From: Microbacterium barkeri
GTDB taxonomy: Bacteria; Actinomycetota; Actinomycetes; Actinomycetales; Microbacteriaceae
Direction: 5' to 3'
Assembly (NCBI RefSeq): GCF_027921765.1
Contig: NZ_BSEJ01000003.1
Span: 124,001-188,000 of the forward strand
Length of the DNA stretch: 64,000 nucleotides
This document shows, one piece after another, positions 17,693 to 26,784 of this stretch (the stretch's first letter is position 1; each line of letters starts with the position of its first letter). A program made the position numbers and the translations under genes. The notes under the pieces were generated by a model, which had not been told where the DNA came from, searched no databases, and worked only from the letters and a program-made list of their open reading frames with translations.

Positions 17693-19285
17693 GTGAACTC
17701 ATCACCTACGCGCCGCGTGGCGCTCGTCGCCGGCTCCGTCTTCGCGCTCGGCGCGCTCCTCGCCGGCTGCGCCGCGGGCGGCTCTGAGTCCCAGGGCGGC
17801 GGCACGCTCGTCTTCGCCGTCGAGACCGACCCGAGCTGCATCGACCCCCAGCAGCCCACGGTGACCCAGGCGCTCTACATCGGGCGCCAGGTCGTCGACT
17901 CGCTCGTCGACCAGGATCCCGAGACGGGCGAGATCGTCCCGTGGCTCGCGGAGTCGTACGAGTCGGCCGACGACATGACCTCCTTCACGTTCACCCTGCG
18001 CGACGACGTCACCTTCAGCGATGGGACGGCGCTCACGAGCGACGTCGTCAAGGCGAACTTCGACGCGATCGTCGAGATGTCGGCGGACGGCTCGACGGCG
18101 ACGCTCGCCGGCCAGTACCTCGCGGGGTACAGCGGCACGGAGGTCTCCGATGACCAGACGTTCACCGTGTCGTTCGACGCTCCCAACGCCGCGTTCCTGC
18201 AGGGAGCGAGCACGATGAGCCTCGCCATCGTGTCTCTCGCCACCACGGAAGAGACGCCGGAGGCGCGCTGCCAGGATGGCGTGATCGGCACCGGGCCGTT
18301 CGTCTACGACTCCTACGCACCCAACAGCGAGGTCTCGATGGATCGTCGCGAGGGCTACGCCTGGGCGTCCCCGCTGCGCGGTCACGAGGGCGACGCCTAC
18401 CTCGACCGCATCGAGTTCGCCGTCGTCACGGAGGACAGCGTGCGCGTGGGCGGGCTGCAGTCGGGCGAGTTCGACATCGTCGGAGAGCTGCCGTACGCCG
18501 ATGAGCCCCGCATCTCGGAGGAGGGCTACTCGATCTACGCGAAGGCGAACCCGGGCATCCCGACGAGCCTCATCCCCAACCTCGAGAGCGCCGTCCTCGC
18601 CGACGACGCCGTGCGCCAGGCCATCCAGCTCGGCATCGATCGCTCCGAGATCACCGAGACGCTCGGCTATGCCGGCGGTGACGTCCCGACCAGTGCGCTC
18701 TCGAGCGGCACCTCCGGATACTCGAGCCAGTCGGATGCTCTCGCCTATGACCCGGACGCCGCCATCGCGGTGCTCGAGGCGGCAGGCTGGACGGAGGGAG
18801 CGGACGGCATCCGCGAGAAGGACGGCCAGCGTCTCACCTTCACGGCGACCGGCTTCTATGAGCAGCAGATGATGGAGCTCATCCAGCTGCAGCTGAAGGA
18901 GATCGGCGTCGACATGCAGATCGACTTCACCGACGCAGGCGGGTTCTTCGGCGCGATTGCGGAGCGCAGTTACGACGTGCTGTTCGCGGCGCTCACGCGC
19001 ACCGGCCCCGACGCGCTCGCCGTGATGTTCGAGCAGGCAGCGCCGTCGCACTGGGCCGTCGTGGACGACGCCGACCTGGAGGCGATGCTCGTCTCGCAGG
19101 CGGCGACGAGCGACGAGACCGCGCGTCAGGCCATCCTCGACGACATCCAGGCGACCGTGATCGACCAGGGCTACCTCTTCCCGATCCTCGAGGTCTATCA
19201 GCTGCACGCGTCCCAGCCGGAGGTGACGGGCTTCGCGTTCGACTCGGCGTCGCGCTTCCACCTCTACGATGTGGAGCTCGGCTGA
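17693..19285 (+). CDS. Substrate-binding lipoprotein of a peptide/nickel-type ABC importer (SBP family 5)
   Basis: The 530-residue protein starts with a lipoprotein signal (RRVALVAGSVFALGALLAGC, lipobox LLAGC) and is anchored outside the membrane. Family 5 features follow: LAESYESADDMTSFTFTLRD, FSDGTALTSDVVKANFDAI, QAIQLGIDRSEITETLGYAG and LIQLQLKEIGVDMQIDF. The family binds di- and oligopeptides, opines, nickel or similar cargo. The GTG at 17693 has a GAGAGGA site seven bases upstream. An upstream in-frame extension overlaps the amidohydrolase gene and is not coding. Confidence 0.92.
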   Translation: MNSSPTRRVALVAGSVFALGALLAGCAAGGSESQGGGTLVFAVETDPSCIDPQQPTVTQALYIGRQVVDSLVDQDPETGEIVPWLAESYESADDMTSFTFTLRDDVTFSDGTALTSDVVKANFDAIVEMSADGSTATLAGQYLAGYSGTEVSDDQTFTVSFDAPNAAFLQGASTMSLAIVSLATTEETPEARCQDGVIGTGPFVYDSYAPNSEVSMDRREGYAWASPLRGHEGDAYLDRIEFAVVTEDSVRVGGLQSGEFDIVGELPYADEPRISEEGYSIYAKANPGIPTSLIPNLESAVLADDAVRQAIQLGIDRSEITETLGYAGGDVPTSALSSGTSGYSSQSDALAYDPDAAIAVLEAAGWTEGADGIREKDGQRLTFTATGFYEQQMMELIQLQLKEIGVDMQIDFTDAGGFFGAIAERSYDVLFAALTRTGPDALAVMFEQAAPSHWAVVDDADLEAMLVSQAATSDETARQAILDDIQATVIDQGYLFPILEVYQLHASQPEVTGFAFDSASRFHLYDVELG

Positions 19286-19286
19286 C

Positions 19287-20339
19287 ATGACCGCGGCGGG
19301 AACGTCACGGGGCGCCGACCTCCTCAGGCGGATCGGCGCGCCCCTCCTCCAGTTCGTCTTCGTGGTCTGGGCGACCTACACCGTGACGTTCCTGCTCATC
19401 CGCGTCCTGCCCGGCGATCCCGTGCTCGCCGCGCTCGCGGTGCAGTCGGGAGATGCGACGACCGTCGACCCCGAGCAGCTCGCGGCGCTGCGTGAGGAGG
19501 CCGGGCTCGCGGGCGGCCTCCTCGAGCAGTACCTCTCGCAGCTCGGCGGACTCCTCACGGGAGACCTCGGCACGTCGCTCGCCACGGGGCGGCCGGTCGC
19601 GCAGATGATCGCGGACGTCGTGCCGGGCACACTCGTCGTCGCGGCGCTCGCGCTCGTCATCGGGGTCGCGATGTCATTGGTCATCGGCTTCCTCGCGTAC
19701 CTCTCGCCGTGGCGCTGGCTGCGCGAGACCCTCGTCCAGCTGCCGCCCCTCGGCGTCGCCGTGCCTGCGTTCGTCACGGGGCTCGTGCTCATCAGCGTGT
19801 TCTCGTTCGGGCTCGGATGGCTGCCCGCCTCGGGCGCGCGCTCGCCGCTCAGCGTCGTGCTTCCCGCCGTCACGCTCGCCCTCCCCGTCGGCGCCATCTT
19901 CTTCCAGGTCTTCTCCGCGGCCATCCGCGAGGCCGAGTCGAGCGCGTACGTCTTCACGGCCGATGTGAAGGGCCTCTCGCGACTCGCCGTCTTCGGGCGG
20001 CACATCCTGCGGAACGCGCTGCTGCCGTCGGTGACGAGCATCGGCCTGCTCATCGGCTTCCTCGCCGGTGGAACGGCGGTCGTCGAGACAGTGTTCTCGC
20101 GCGACGGCATCGGGCGCGTCGTCGTCGCCGCCGTGCAGGCGCGCGACGTCAACGTCATCCAGGGCGTCATCATCGTCGTCGCGGTGGTCTACGCGCTCAC
20201 GGCGCTGCTCGTCGACCTGTCGTACCCGCTGCTCGATCCGCGGCTGCGCCCCCGCGGGCGGACACGCTCCGTGCGCGCGGAGCCGGCTTCCGCGGTCGCC
20301 GCGGTCGACACCCCCGCTCGGAAGGAGGAGCTCCGATGA
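19287..20339 (+). CDS. ABC importer permease (DppB-like)
   Basis: The 350-residue integral membrane protein follows the binding protein by one base. It begins with FVVWATYTVTFLLIRVLPGDPV, the standard DppB N-terminus with RVLPGDP, and contains the EAA-loop region IREAESSAYVFTADVKGLSR with RHILRNALLPSVTS. Six membrane spans are visible. The C-terminal tail of about 35 residues is charged. It pairs with the next permease to form the transmembrane channel. Confidence 0.92.
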   Translation: MTAAGTSRGADLLRRIGAPLLQFVFVVWATYTVTFLLIRVLPGDPVLAALAVQSGDATTVDPEQLAALREEAGLAGGLLEQYLSQLGGLLTGDLGTSLATGRPVAQMIADVVPGTLVVAALALVIGVAMSLVIGFLAYLSPWRWLRETLVQLPPLGVAVPAFVTGLVLISVFSFGLGWLPASGARSPLSVVLPAVTLALPVGAIFFQVFSAAIREAESSAYVFTADVKGLSRLAVFGRHILRNALLPSVTSIGLLIGFLAGGTAVVETVFSRDGIGRVVVAAVQARDVNVIQGVIIVVAVVYALTALLVDLSYPLLDPRLRPRGRTRSVRAEPASAVAAVDTPARKEELR

Positions 20340-21148
20340 GGGCCCGCCTGCTGCGTCCGACGACGCTCCTTTCTCTCGCGATCGTCGCGCTCGCCGCGGT
20401 CATGGCCCTTGCGCCGCAGCTGCTCGCGCCCGGCGATCCGCTCGCGGGAGATCCGTCCGTCCGTCTCCTCGCGCCGGGCGGCGGGCACCTCTTCGGCACC
20501 GACGCGCTCGGCCGAGACGTCTACACGCGCGTCGTGCACGGGGCCTTCCTGTCGCTCGCGGCCGCGACGGCCGCGGTGCTCGTGGGAGGTCTCGTCGGGG
20601 GAGCGGTCGGCCTCGTGTGCGGCGCCCTGCGCGGACGCGTCGGGCGCGTCGTCGACTTCATCGTCATGCGGTTCGTCGACGTGCTCATCGCCGTGCCCGG
20701 CATCCTGCTCGCTCTCATCGTCGTCGCCACGCTGGGGTTCGGCGCGTGGAGCATCGCGCTCGGCGTCGGCCTCGGCGCCGCCGGCAGCTTCGCCCGCGTC
20801 ATGCGCGCGCAGGTGCTGCGCGTGCGCGGCGAGGAGTACGTCGAGGCGGCGTCGACGCTCGGCGTGAGCCCTCTCGCCGTCCTCGGCCGGCACATCCTGC
20901 CGAATGCGATGCGTCCTGTGCTCGCGATGGCCGCACTCGAGCTGGGCACGGCCATCCTGTCGGTCTCGACGATCAGCTTCCTCGGGTTCGGCGCGCAGCC
21001 GCCCGCGCCGGAGTGGGGCGCTCTTGTCAGCGACGGCCGCGACTACATCGCCACCGCCTGGTGGCTGACGGTGCTCCCGGGTGCCGTCATCGTCTGCGTG
21101 GTGCTCGCCGTCACCCGCATCGCGCGCGTGATCGGAGTGGAACGATGA
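20336..21148 (+). CDS. ABC importer permease (DppC-like)
   Basis: This 270-residue permease overlaps the previous gene by four bases. HLFGTDALGRDVYTRVVHGA is the DppC-type signature, and RVRGEEYVEAASTLGVSP with GRHILPNAMRPVL is the EAA loop that contacts the ATPase. Five to six membrane spans are present. The N-terminal domain common in longer DppC proteins is reduced. Confidence 0.92.
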   Translation: MRARLLRPTTLLSLAIVALAAVMALAPQLLAPGDPLAGDPSVRLLAPGGGHLFGTDALGRDVYTRVVHGAFLSLAAATAAVLVGGLVGGAVGLVCGALRGRVGRVVDFIVMRFVDVLIAVPGILLALIVVATLGFGAWSIALGVGLGAAGSFARVMRAQVLRVRGEEYVEAASTLGVSPLAVLGRHILPNAMRPVLAMAALELGTAILSVSTISFLGFGAQPPAPEWGALVSDGRDYIATAWWLTVLPGAVIVCVVLAVTRIARVIGVER

Positions 21149-22752
21149 GCGACGACATCCTCCGGGTAGAGGGCCTCCAGGTCGCCTACCGCACCGGGCG
21201 GCGCGAGGTGGAGGCGGTGCGCGGCGTCGATCTACGCGTGCCGCGGGGAGGCATCGTCGCGCTCGTGGGCGAGTCGGGCTCGGGCAAGAGCAGCGTCTCG
21301 CAGGCGCTCGTGCGCCGACTGCCGGAGAACGGACGGATCGCGGGCGGTGCGGTGCGCTTCGCGGGCCTCGACCTCGCGCGGGTGCGCGAGCGAGAGCTGC
21401 GGCGCATCCGCGGCGGACGCATCGGCTTCGTGCCACAGGACCCCAACGCCTCTCTCAACCCCGTCCTGCGCATCGGCGAGCAGATCGCCGAGGGCCTGCG
21501 CCTGCACGTGCGGATGACTCGGGCGGATGCCGCCGCGCGCGCCGTCGAGATCCTCGGCGAGGTGGGTCTGTCGCGGCCGGAGCTGCGCGCGCGCCAGTAC
21601 CCGCATGAGCTGTCGGGCGGCATGAAGCAGCGCGTGCTCATCGGCATGGCGTGGAGCTGCGACCCGGAGCTCGTCATCGCCGACGAGCCCACGAGCGCCC
21701 TCGATGTCACCGTGCAGCGTCGCGTGCTCGACCAGATCGAGGAGCTCGCGGCATCTCGCGGCACCGCCGTGCTGCTCGTGACGCACGACCTCGGCGTCGC
21801 GAAGGACCGCGCTGACCGCGTCGTCGTGATGCAGCAGGGGCTCGTCGTCGACGAGGGCACGACCGACGAGGTGCTGGGATCCCCGCGCACCGGCTACACG
21901 CGCGAGCTCGTCGCGGCGGCGCCGGGGCTCACCAGTCGTCGCCTCGAGCCGACGATCGTCGGCGACTCGACGCCGGCGCCCGACGGGCCGCCGCTCCTCG
22001 AGATCGAGGGCCTGCGGAAGACGTTCGGCGACGTCGTCGCAGCCGACGGCGTCTCCTTCGCGGTGCCGGAGGGCGAGACGGTCGCACTCGTGGGCGAGTC
22101 GGGATCGGGCAAGACGACGACGGCGCGTATGGCCGCGCGCATTGTCGACGCCGACGGCGGGCGGATCCTCTTCCGAGGCGCTGACATCACGGCCCTTCGC
22201 GGCGCGGGGCTGCGCGAGTGGCGGCGCGAGGTGCAGGTCGTCTATCAGAACCCGTTCGGCAGCCTCGACCCGCGGATGAGCATCGAGCGGATCGTCTCCG
22301 AGCCGCTGCGCGCCTTCGGCATCGGCAGCAGGGCGGAGCAGGCTCGGCGCGTGCGCGACCTCCTCGCCTCCGTGCGGCTCCCCGGTGACGTGGCCGAGCG
22401 CCTGCCGGCCGAGCTCTCGGGGGGACAGCGGCAGCGGGTCGCGATCGCCCGGGCGCTCGCGCTGCAGCCGAAGATGCTCGTGCTCGACGAGCCCGTCTCG
22501 GCACTCGACGTCTCGGTGCAGACGCAGATCCTGCAGGTTCTCGTCGACCTGCAGGCGCAGCTCGGGCTCGGCTACCTGTTCATCACGCACGACTTCGGCG
22601 TCGTCCGGCAGATCGCCGACCATGTCGTGGTGATGCGGGCGGGGCGCGTCGTCGAGCAGGGACCCGCGTCCCGAATGCTCGTGACTCCTGGTTCGGATTA
22701 TGCCCGCGAGCTGCTCGAGGCGGTGCCGGGGAGCGTGCCGTCGCGACGATGA
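21145..22752 (+). CDS. Fused two-domain ATPase of the peptide-type ABC importer (DppD-DppF fusion)
   Basis: The 535-residue protein carries two complete nucleotide-binding domains. The first has Walker A GESGSGKSS, signature LSGGMKQRV and Walker B VIADEPTSALD; the second has GESGSGKTT, LSGGQRQRVAIA and VLDEPVSALD. Both have the H-loop (VTHD and ITHD). This corresponds to the DppD and DppF subunits fused, a common arrangement. It overlaps the permease gene by four bases and ends the operon. Confidence 0.93.
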   Translation: MSDDILRVEGLQVAYRTGRREVEAVRGVDLRVPRGGIVALVGESGSGKSSVSQALVRRLPENGRIAGGAVRFAGLDLARVRERELRRIRGGRIGFVPQDPNASLNPVLRIGEQIAEGLRLHVRMTRADAAARAVEILGEVGLSRPELRARQYPHELSGGMKQRVLIGMAWSCDPELVIADEPTSALDVTVQRRVLDQIEELAASRGTAVLLVTHDLGVAKDRADRVVVMQQGLVVDEGTTDEVLGSPRTGYTRELVAAAPGLTSRRLEPTIVGDSTPAPDGPPLLEIEGLRKTFGDVVAADGVSFAVPEGETVALVGESGSGKTTTARMAARIVDADGGRILFRGADITALRGAGLREWRREVQVVYQNPFGSLDPRMSIERIVSEPLRAFGIGSRAEQARRVRDLLASVRLPGDVAERLPAELSGGQRQRVAIARALALQPKMLVLDEPVSALDVSVQTQILQVLVDLQAQLGLGYLFITHDFGVVRQIADHVVVMRAGRVVEQGPASRMLVTPGSDYARELLEAVPGSVPSRR

Positions 22753-22762
22753 CCTGAGGCGC

Positions 22763-22867
22763 TCAGTCGTCGTCGCGGTTGCGGCGGATGTACTGCCAGA
22801 CGAACGCGACGAGGGTGCCGGCCGTGATGACGAACGTCGCGGCGAAGAGCAGGTCGCGCTCGGACAT
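22763..22867 (-). CDS. Small single-span membrane protein, 34 residues
   Basis: The frame from the ATG at 22867 to a TGA encodes MSERDLLFAATFVITAGTLV followed by AFVWQYIRRNRDDD: a hydrophobic helix of about 20 residues with a basic then acidic cytoplasmic end. It starts two bases after the stop of the HAD gene on the same strand, with GAGG just before the ATG, so it is probably translated by coupling. I do not know a family for it. The amino-acid pattern, rather than length, is what makes it credible. Confidence 0.5.
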   Translation of the reverse strand: MSERDLLFAATFVITAGTLVAFVWQYIRRNRDDD

Positions 22868-22869
22868 CC

Positions 22870-23688
22870 TCAGACCCCCGCGTCGAGCTCGGCGCCGCCC
22901 TCGCCCTCGACCTCGGGGTCGAGCAGCTCCGCGACCGAGGTGACGATCTCGTCGGGCCGGAACGGGTACTGCTCGATCGAGGTCCGCGTACTGATGCCGG
23001 TCATGACGAGCACGGTGTGCAGCCCCGCCTCGATGCCCGCGACGATGTCGGTGTCCATGCGGTCGCCGATCATGCCCGTGTTCTCGCTGTGCGCGCCGAC
23101 CCGGTTGAGGGCCGACCGGAACATCATCGGGTTGGGCTTGCCGACGATGTAGGGCTCCTTGCCGGTCGCCTTCGTGATGAGCGCGTTGATCGCGCCCGTC
23201 GCGGGCAGCACGCCCTCAGCGCTCGGCCCGGTCGCGTCGGGGTTCGTCGAGATGAAGCGGGCGCCGTTGTTGATGAGGCGCACGGCCTTCGTGAGCGCCT
23301 CGAACGAGTAGTTCCGGGTCTCGCCGACGACGACGTAGTCGGGATTCGTCTCGGTCATGATGAACCCGGCCTCGTGCATCGCCGTGAGGATGCCGGCCTC
23401 GCCGATGACGAACGCCGAGCCGCCGGGGCTCTGCTGCTTGAGGAACGCCGCCGTCGCGAGGGCGCTCGTCCAGATGTGCTCCTCGGGGACGTCGATGCCC
23501 GAGCCGCGCAGACGGGCCGCGAGGTCGCGGGGCGTGAAGATCGAGTTGTTCGTGAGCACGAGGAACGGCGTGCCGGTGTCGCGCCACTGCGCGAGCAGCT
23601 CGGACGCGCCGGGGATGGGCTGCTCCTCGTGCACGAGGACGCCGTCCATGTCGGTCAGCCAGCACTCGATCTCGTCGCGTCGCGCCAT
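22870..23688 (-). CDS. HAD-superfamily IIA phosphatase, NagD-like
   Basis: The 272-residue enzyme shows the HAD motifs: DMDGVLVHEE (nucleophile and acid Asp), LTNNSIFTPRDL, KPNPMMFRSAL with the motif III Lys, and MIGDRMDTDIVAG with the motif IV acids. The subclass IIA cap lies between motifs II and III. NagD-like proteins dephosphorylate nucleotides or sugar phosphates such as p-nitrophenyl phosphate analogues in vitro; the natural substrate cannot be read from sequence. TAGGCT (23700-23695, minus strand) is six bases before the ATG, so it is probably leaderless. Confidence 0.88.
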   Translation of the reverse strand: MARRDEIECWLTDMDGVLVHEEQPIPGASELLAQWRDTGTPFLVLTNNSIFTPRDLAARLRGSGIDVPEEHIWTSALATAAFLKQQSPGGSAFVIGEAGILTAMHEAGFIMTETNPDYVVVGETRNYSFEALTKAVRLINNGARFISTNPDATGPSAEGVLPATGAINALITKATGKEPYIVGKPNPMMFRSALNRVGAHSENTGMIGDRMDTDIVAGIEAGLHTVLVMTGISTRTSIEQYPFRPDEIVTSVAELLDPEVEGEGGAELDAGV

Positions 23689-23804
23689 GGCATCAGCCTA
23701 GAGAGCGCGCGGCTCGGCCGCGACGCTCCGCGCGCCGGACGCGGTTTCCGGCGCGCGCTCGCGGCATGCTCCCGAAGGCATGCCGTTCGGCGTATCTTCG
23801 TCTC

Positions 23805-24794
23805 GTGACCGAACACGCGCCCCGGAGCTGGGATCCGGCGCGCCTGCCGGATCAGACCGGCCGCACCTACCTCATCACGGGCGCCAACGCGGGTCTCGGC
23901 TACTTCGCGAGCGAGCAGCTCGCGCGCGCAGGCGCTCACGTCATCCTCAGCGGGCGCAGCCCCAACAAGCTCGCCGCGGCGCACGACGCACTCGAGGCTC
24001 GGGTGCCCGATGCCTCGGTCCAGACTCTCCTCCTCGACGTGAGCAACACCGGGTCGATCCGCGCGGCGGCCGCGAGCGTGCGCGGCGGCCTCTTCAAGCG
24101 GCAGCGCCTCGACGGCGTGCTGCTGAACGCGGGCATCGTCCACACCCCGCGGCAGCGGGAGACGACCCGCGACGGCCGCGAGCTCGTCCTCGCGACGAAC
24201 GCCCTCGGGCACTTCGTGCTCGCCGCCGAGCTGCTGACGACGCTGTCGAAGTCGGCGAGCCGCACCTGGACGCCGCGCATGGTGTGGCTCGGCAGCATGT
24301 CGACGCGCATGGGCGCATACGACCCCGTCGACATCCAGCTCGAGCGCGGGTACCACGCGTATCGCGCCTATGTGCAGTCGAAGGTCGTCGTCCAGGCGCT
24401 CGGAATCGAGGCCGACGTCCGCCTGCGCGACGCCGGCGTGCCCGTCGAGAGCGTCGTCGCGCATCCCGGGTACTCGATCGGCGGACGCACGCCGCGCGTG
24501 CAGGGCGTGAACGAGCCGAGTGCGTGGAAGCGCTTCAAGGACGGCCTCCAGGCCCCGATCGCGCAGTCCAAGGAGCGCGGGGCGGCCTCGCTCGTGCGCG
24601 CGCTCGTCGACCCCGCCATCACGGGCGGCGAGTACTGGGGGCCGCGGCTCATCACGCGGGGTGAGCCCACCCGGCAGCAGCCCTCGCGCACGTCGTCGGA
24701 CCCCGAGGTGCGTCAGCGGATCTGGGAGACGTGCGAGCGGCTCTCGGGCATGGAGTGGCCCTTCGCGCGCGCGGCGCGCGTGGCCGGCCGCTGA
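23805..24794 (+). CDS. Short-chain dehydrogenase/reductase
   Basis: The 329-residue protein has the SDR cofactor motif TGANAGLGYFASEQLARAG, GRSPNKL (a basic residue after the second strand suggests NADP(H)), the NAG of LLNAGIVHTP and a catalytic YxxxK in AYVQSKV. It is longer than classical SDRs at the C-terminus, like retinol-dehydrogenase-type or light-dependent protochlorophyllide-reductase-like members. The GTG at 23805 is preceded by TATCTT at six bases (23793-23798), the leaderless pattern. The substrate is unknown. It ends four bases before the convergent response-regulator gene. Confidence 0.87.
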   Translation: MTEHAPRSWDPARLPDQTGRTYLITGANAGLGYFASEQLARAGAHVILSGRSPNKLAAAHDALEARVPDASVQTLLLDVSNTGSIRAAAASVRGGLFKRQRLDGVLLNAGIVHTPRQRETTRDGRELVLATNALGHFVLAAELLTTLSKSASRTWTPRMVWLGSMSTRMGAYDPVDIQLERGYHAYRAYVQSKVVVQALGIEADVRLRDAGVPVESVVAHPGYSIGGRTPRVQGVNEPSAWKRFKDGLQAPIAQSKERGAASLVRALVDPAITGGEYWGPRLITRGEPTRQQPSRTSSDPEVRQRIWETCERLSGMEWPFARAARVAGR

Positions 24795-24798
24795 CGCG

Positions 24799-25455
24799 TC
24801 AGCTGCCCGCGATCCCGGCCTCGTAGGCGAGGATCACGAGCTGCACGCGATCACGCGCCCCGAGCTTCTGCAGAAGCCGCCCGATGTGCGTCTTCACGGT
24901 CGACGACGCGAGGTAGAACCGCGCGGCGATCTCGTCGTTCGTGAGGCCCTCGGCGATGGCCGCGAAGATCTCGCGCTCTCGCGGCGTCAGCGCATCGAGC
25001 TCGGCGGATGGCCGCGGTGCGGCGTGCGCGGTGAACTGCTCGATCATCCGGCGGGTGACGCTCGGCGCGAGCGCGGCGTCGCCCGCGTGCACGGCGCGGA
25101 TCGCGCCGAGGAGGTCGGCCGGCAGCGCGTCCTTGAGGAGGAAGCCGCTCGCGCCTGCGCGCAGGGCAGCGAACGCGTACTCGTCGAGGTCGAAGGTCGT
25201 GAGCACGAGCACCCGGGGGAGGGGCCCCGCGGCCGCGATCCGCTCGGTCGCCGCGATCCCGTCGAGCCGCGGCATGCGCACGTCCATGAGGATGACGTCG
25301 ACCCCGCCGTCGCTGGCCACGGCCACGGCGTGCTCGCCGTCCTCGGCCTCGGCGACCACCTCGATGTCGGGCTGGGCGTCGAGCACCATCCGCAGCCCCA
25401 TCCGCACGAGCTGCTGGTCGTCGGCGATCGCGACGCGGATCCGCTCCCCGGTCAT
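24799..25455 (-). CDS. NarL/LuxR-type response regulator
   Basis: The 218-residue protein has receiver motifs (DD at 12-13, phosphoacceptor Asp58 in ILMDVRMPRLDG, Thr in LVLTTFD, Lys in FLLKD) and a C-terminal LuxR domain (LTPREREIFAAIAEGL, TVKTHIGRLLQKLGARDR). An AGGAG site precedes the ATG at 25455, and the start overlaps the kinase stop by four bases. It closely resembles the regulator at 7793-8449, so the two systems look like paralogues. Confidence 0.92.
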   Translation of the reverse strand: MTGERIRVAIADDQQLVRMGLRMVLDAQPDIEVVAEAEDGEHAVAVASDGGVDVILMDVRMPRLDGIAATERIAAAGPLPRVLVLTTFDLDEYAFAALRAGASGFLLKDALPADLLGAIRAVHAGDAALAPSVTRRMIEQFTAHAAPRPSAELDALTPREREIFAAIAEGLTNDEIAARFYLASSTVKTHIGRLLQKLGARDRVQLVILAYEAGIAGS

Positions 25456-26717
25456 CCCTGCTCCTCCTTCAGCTGCGCGCGCAGCAGCCATCCGCCATCC
25501 GCCGTCGGCCCCGCGTCCACGTGACCCGCGTACAGAGCGGCGCGCTCCCGCACCCCGATGATGCCCGTCCCGCGCCCGGGAGGCGCTGTGCTCTGCCGCG
25601 CGGGCGCGTCGTTGCGCACCTCGACGGTCACGATCCCGTCCTCGCGGCGGATGGTCACGGCCGCGTACCGCGCGCCCGGCGCGTGCCGGAGGGCGTTCGT
25701 GAGGCCCTCCTGGACGATGCGGAAGACCGCGAGCTGCAGCGCGCGGTCGGCGATCGGCGTGCCGATCCGCGTGAGGCGGACGGGGAGGCCCGTCTCGCGG
25801 AAGCGCTCGGCGAGGACCTCGAGATCCGCGTCGCCCGGCTGCGGGGCGAGCTGCGCCGCCTGGTCGGGGGCGCGCAGGACGCCGAGCAGACGTCGCATCT
25901 CGGCGAGCGACGACCGGCCGGTCTCAGCCACGAGGCGCATGGCTTCGGCGGCGCGCGGCCCGCCCGTCTCGGCCTGCGCCGCCGCCCCCTCGGACAGGGT
26001 CACCATCACCGTGAGACTGTGCGAGACGATGTCGTGCATCTCCCGCGCGATGCGCGCCCGCTCGTCTGCGACCGCGAGCTGCGCGCGCTGGTCGCGCTCG
26101 CGCGCGAGGTCGGCGGCCCGCGCGATGATCGCGTCGATGTACCGGCGGCGGTTGCCGACCGAGAGCCCGAGCAGGGTCGGGACGAGGTAGACGATCGCGT
26201 TCGGGACGGCCGTGGCCGCGGGGCTGATGTCGGGGTCCTCCGGGAGCACGGCACCCGAGAGGGTGAGCCACGTCGCCACGCCGGAGACGATCACCGTCAC
26301 CGCCGCCACGATCCCGTAGCCGATCCAGGTGCGCCGCGGGGTGCTGTGGACGCCCAGCGCGTAGAGCGCGACGAAGACGGCGAGATGGCCGCCCATGCTG
26401 AAGGGGAGCGGCAGGACGGCCAGGCTGCCGCACACGATCGCGGCGATAAGGGGGCGCTCGCGCCGCACCACGAGCGCGACCGAGCCGACGGCGATGGAGG
26501 AGGCGGCGCCCGCTGCCGACCATCCGTCGAGGGGGAAGTCCTCCGGGACCGCGGCCGCGAGGACGAGCGTGAGCAGGGCCGGCGCGATCTGGCACGTGAA
26601 GACGATGAGGACGTCGACGATCCGCGGATGGCGATCGACCCATCGCCGGATGACGCCGGGAGGGCGGGGGAGGGCGAGGTCCAGCCCGCCCGTCCTCGTC
26701 CCCTCTGCGCTGCTCAC
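25452..26717 (-). CDS. Sensor histidine kinase with HisKA_3 domain
   Basis: The 421-residue kinase has four or five membrane spans (about residues 35-190), the phosphoacceptor motif RIAREMHDIVSHSLTVMV and an HATPase_c domain (VQEGLTNALRHA, GTGIIGVRERAAL). The GTG at 26717 is preceded on the minus strand by TAGGGT (26730-26725) at seven bases, so a leaderless mRNA is likely. An ATG 48 bases further upstream would run through the terminator palindrome at 26735-26766 and was rejected. The ABC exporter immediately upstream on the same strand is a plausible partner. Confidence 0.9.
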   Translation of the reverse strand: MSSAEGTRTGGLDLALPRPPGVIRRWVDRHPRIVDVLIVFTCQIAPALLTLVLAAAVPEDFPLDGWSAAGAASSIAVGSVALVVRRERPLIAAIVCGSLAVLPLPFSMGGHLAVFVALYALGVHSTPRRTWIGYGIVAAVTVIVSGVATWLTLSGAVLPEDPDISPAATAVPNAIVYLVPTLLGLSVGNRRRYIDAIIARAADLARERDQRAQLAVADERARIAREMHDIVSHSLTVMVTLSEGAAAQAETGGPRAAEAMRLVAETGRSSLAEMRRLLGVLRAPDQAAQLAPQPGDADLEVLAERFRETGLPVRLTRIGTPIADRALQLAVFRIVQEGLTNALRHAPGARYAAVTIRREDGIVTVEVRNDAPARQSTAPPGRGTGIIGVRERAALYAGHVDAGPTADGGWLLRAQLKEEQG

Positions 26718-26734
26718 GTCTCCGACCCTATGCG

Positions 26735-26766
26735 GATGGCCCCGTCCCGCGCGGGACGGGGCCATC
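26735..26766 (-). terminator. Perfect 32-base palindrome ending the second ABC exporter operon
   Basis: GATGGCCCCGTCCCGC is followed immediately by its exact reverse complement, with no unpaired loop in the repeat. It lies 18 bases beyond the permease stop and just upstream of the kinase promoter. As RNA it would form a 14-bp stem with a tetraloop. Confidence 0.75.
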
Positions 26767-26784
26767 GGCCCGATGAGCGGATGG

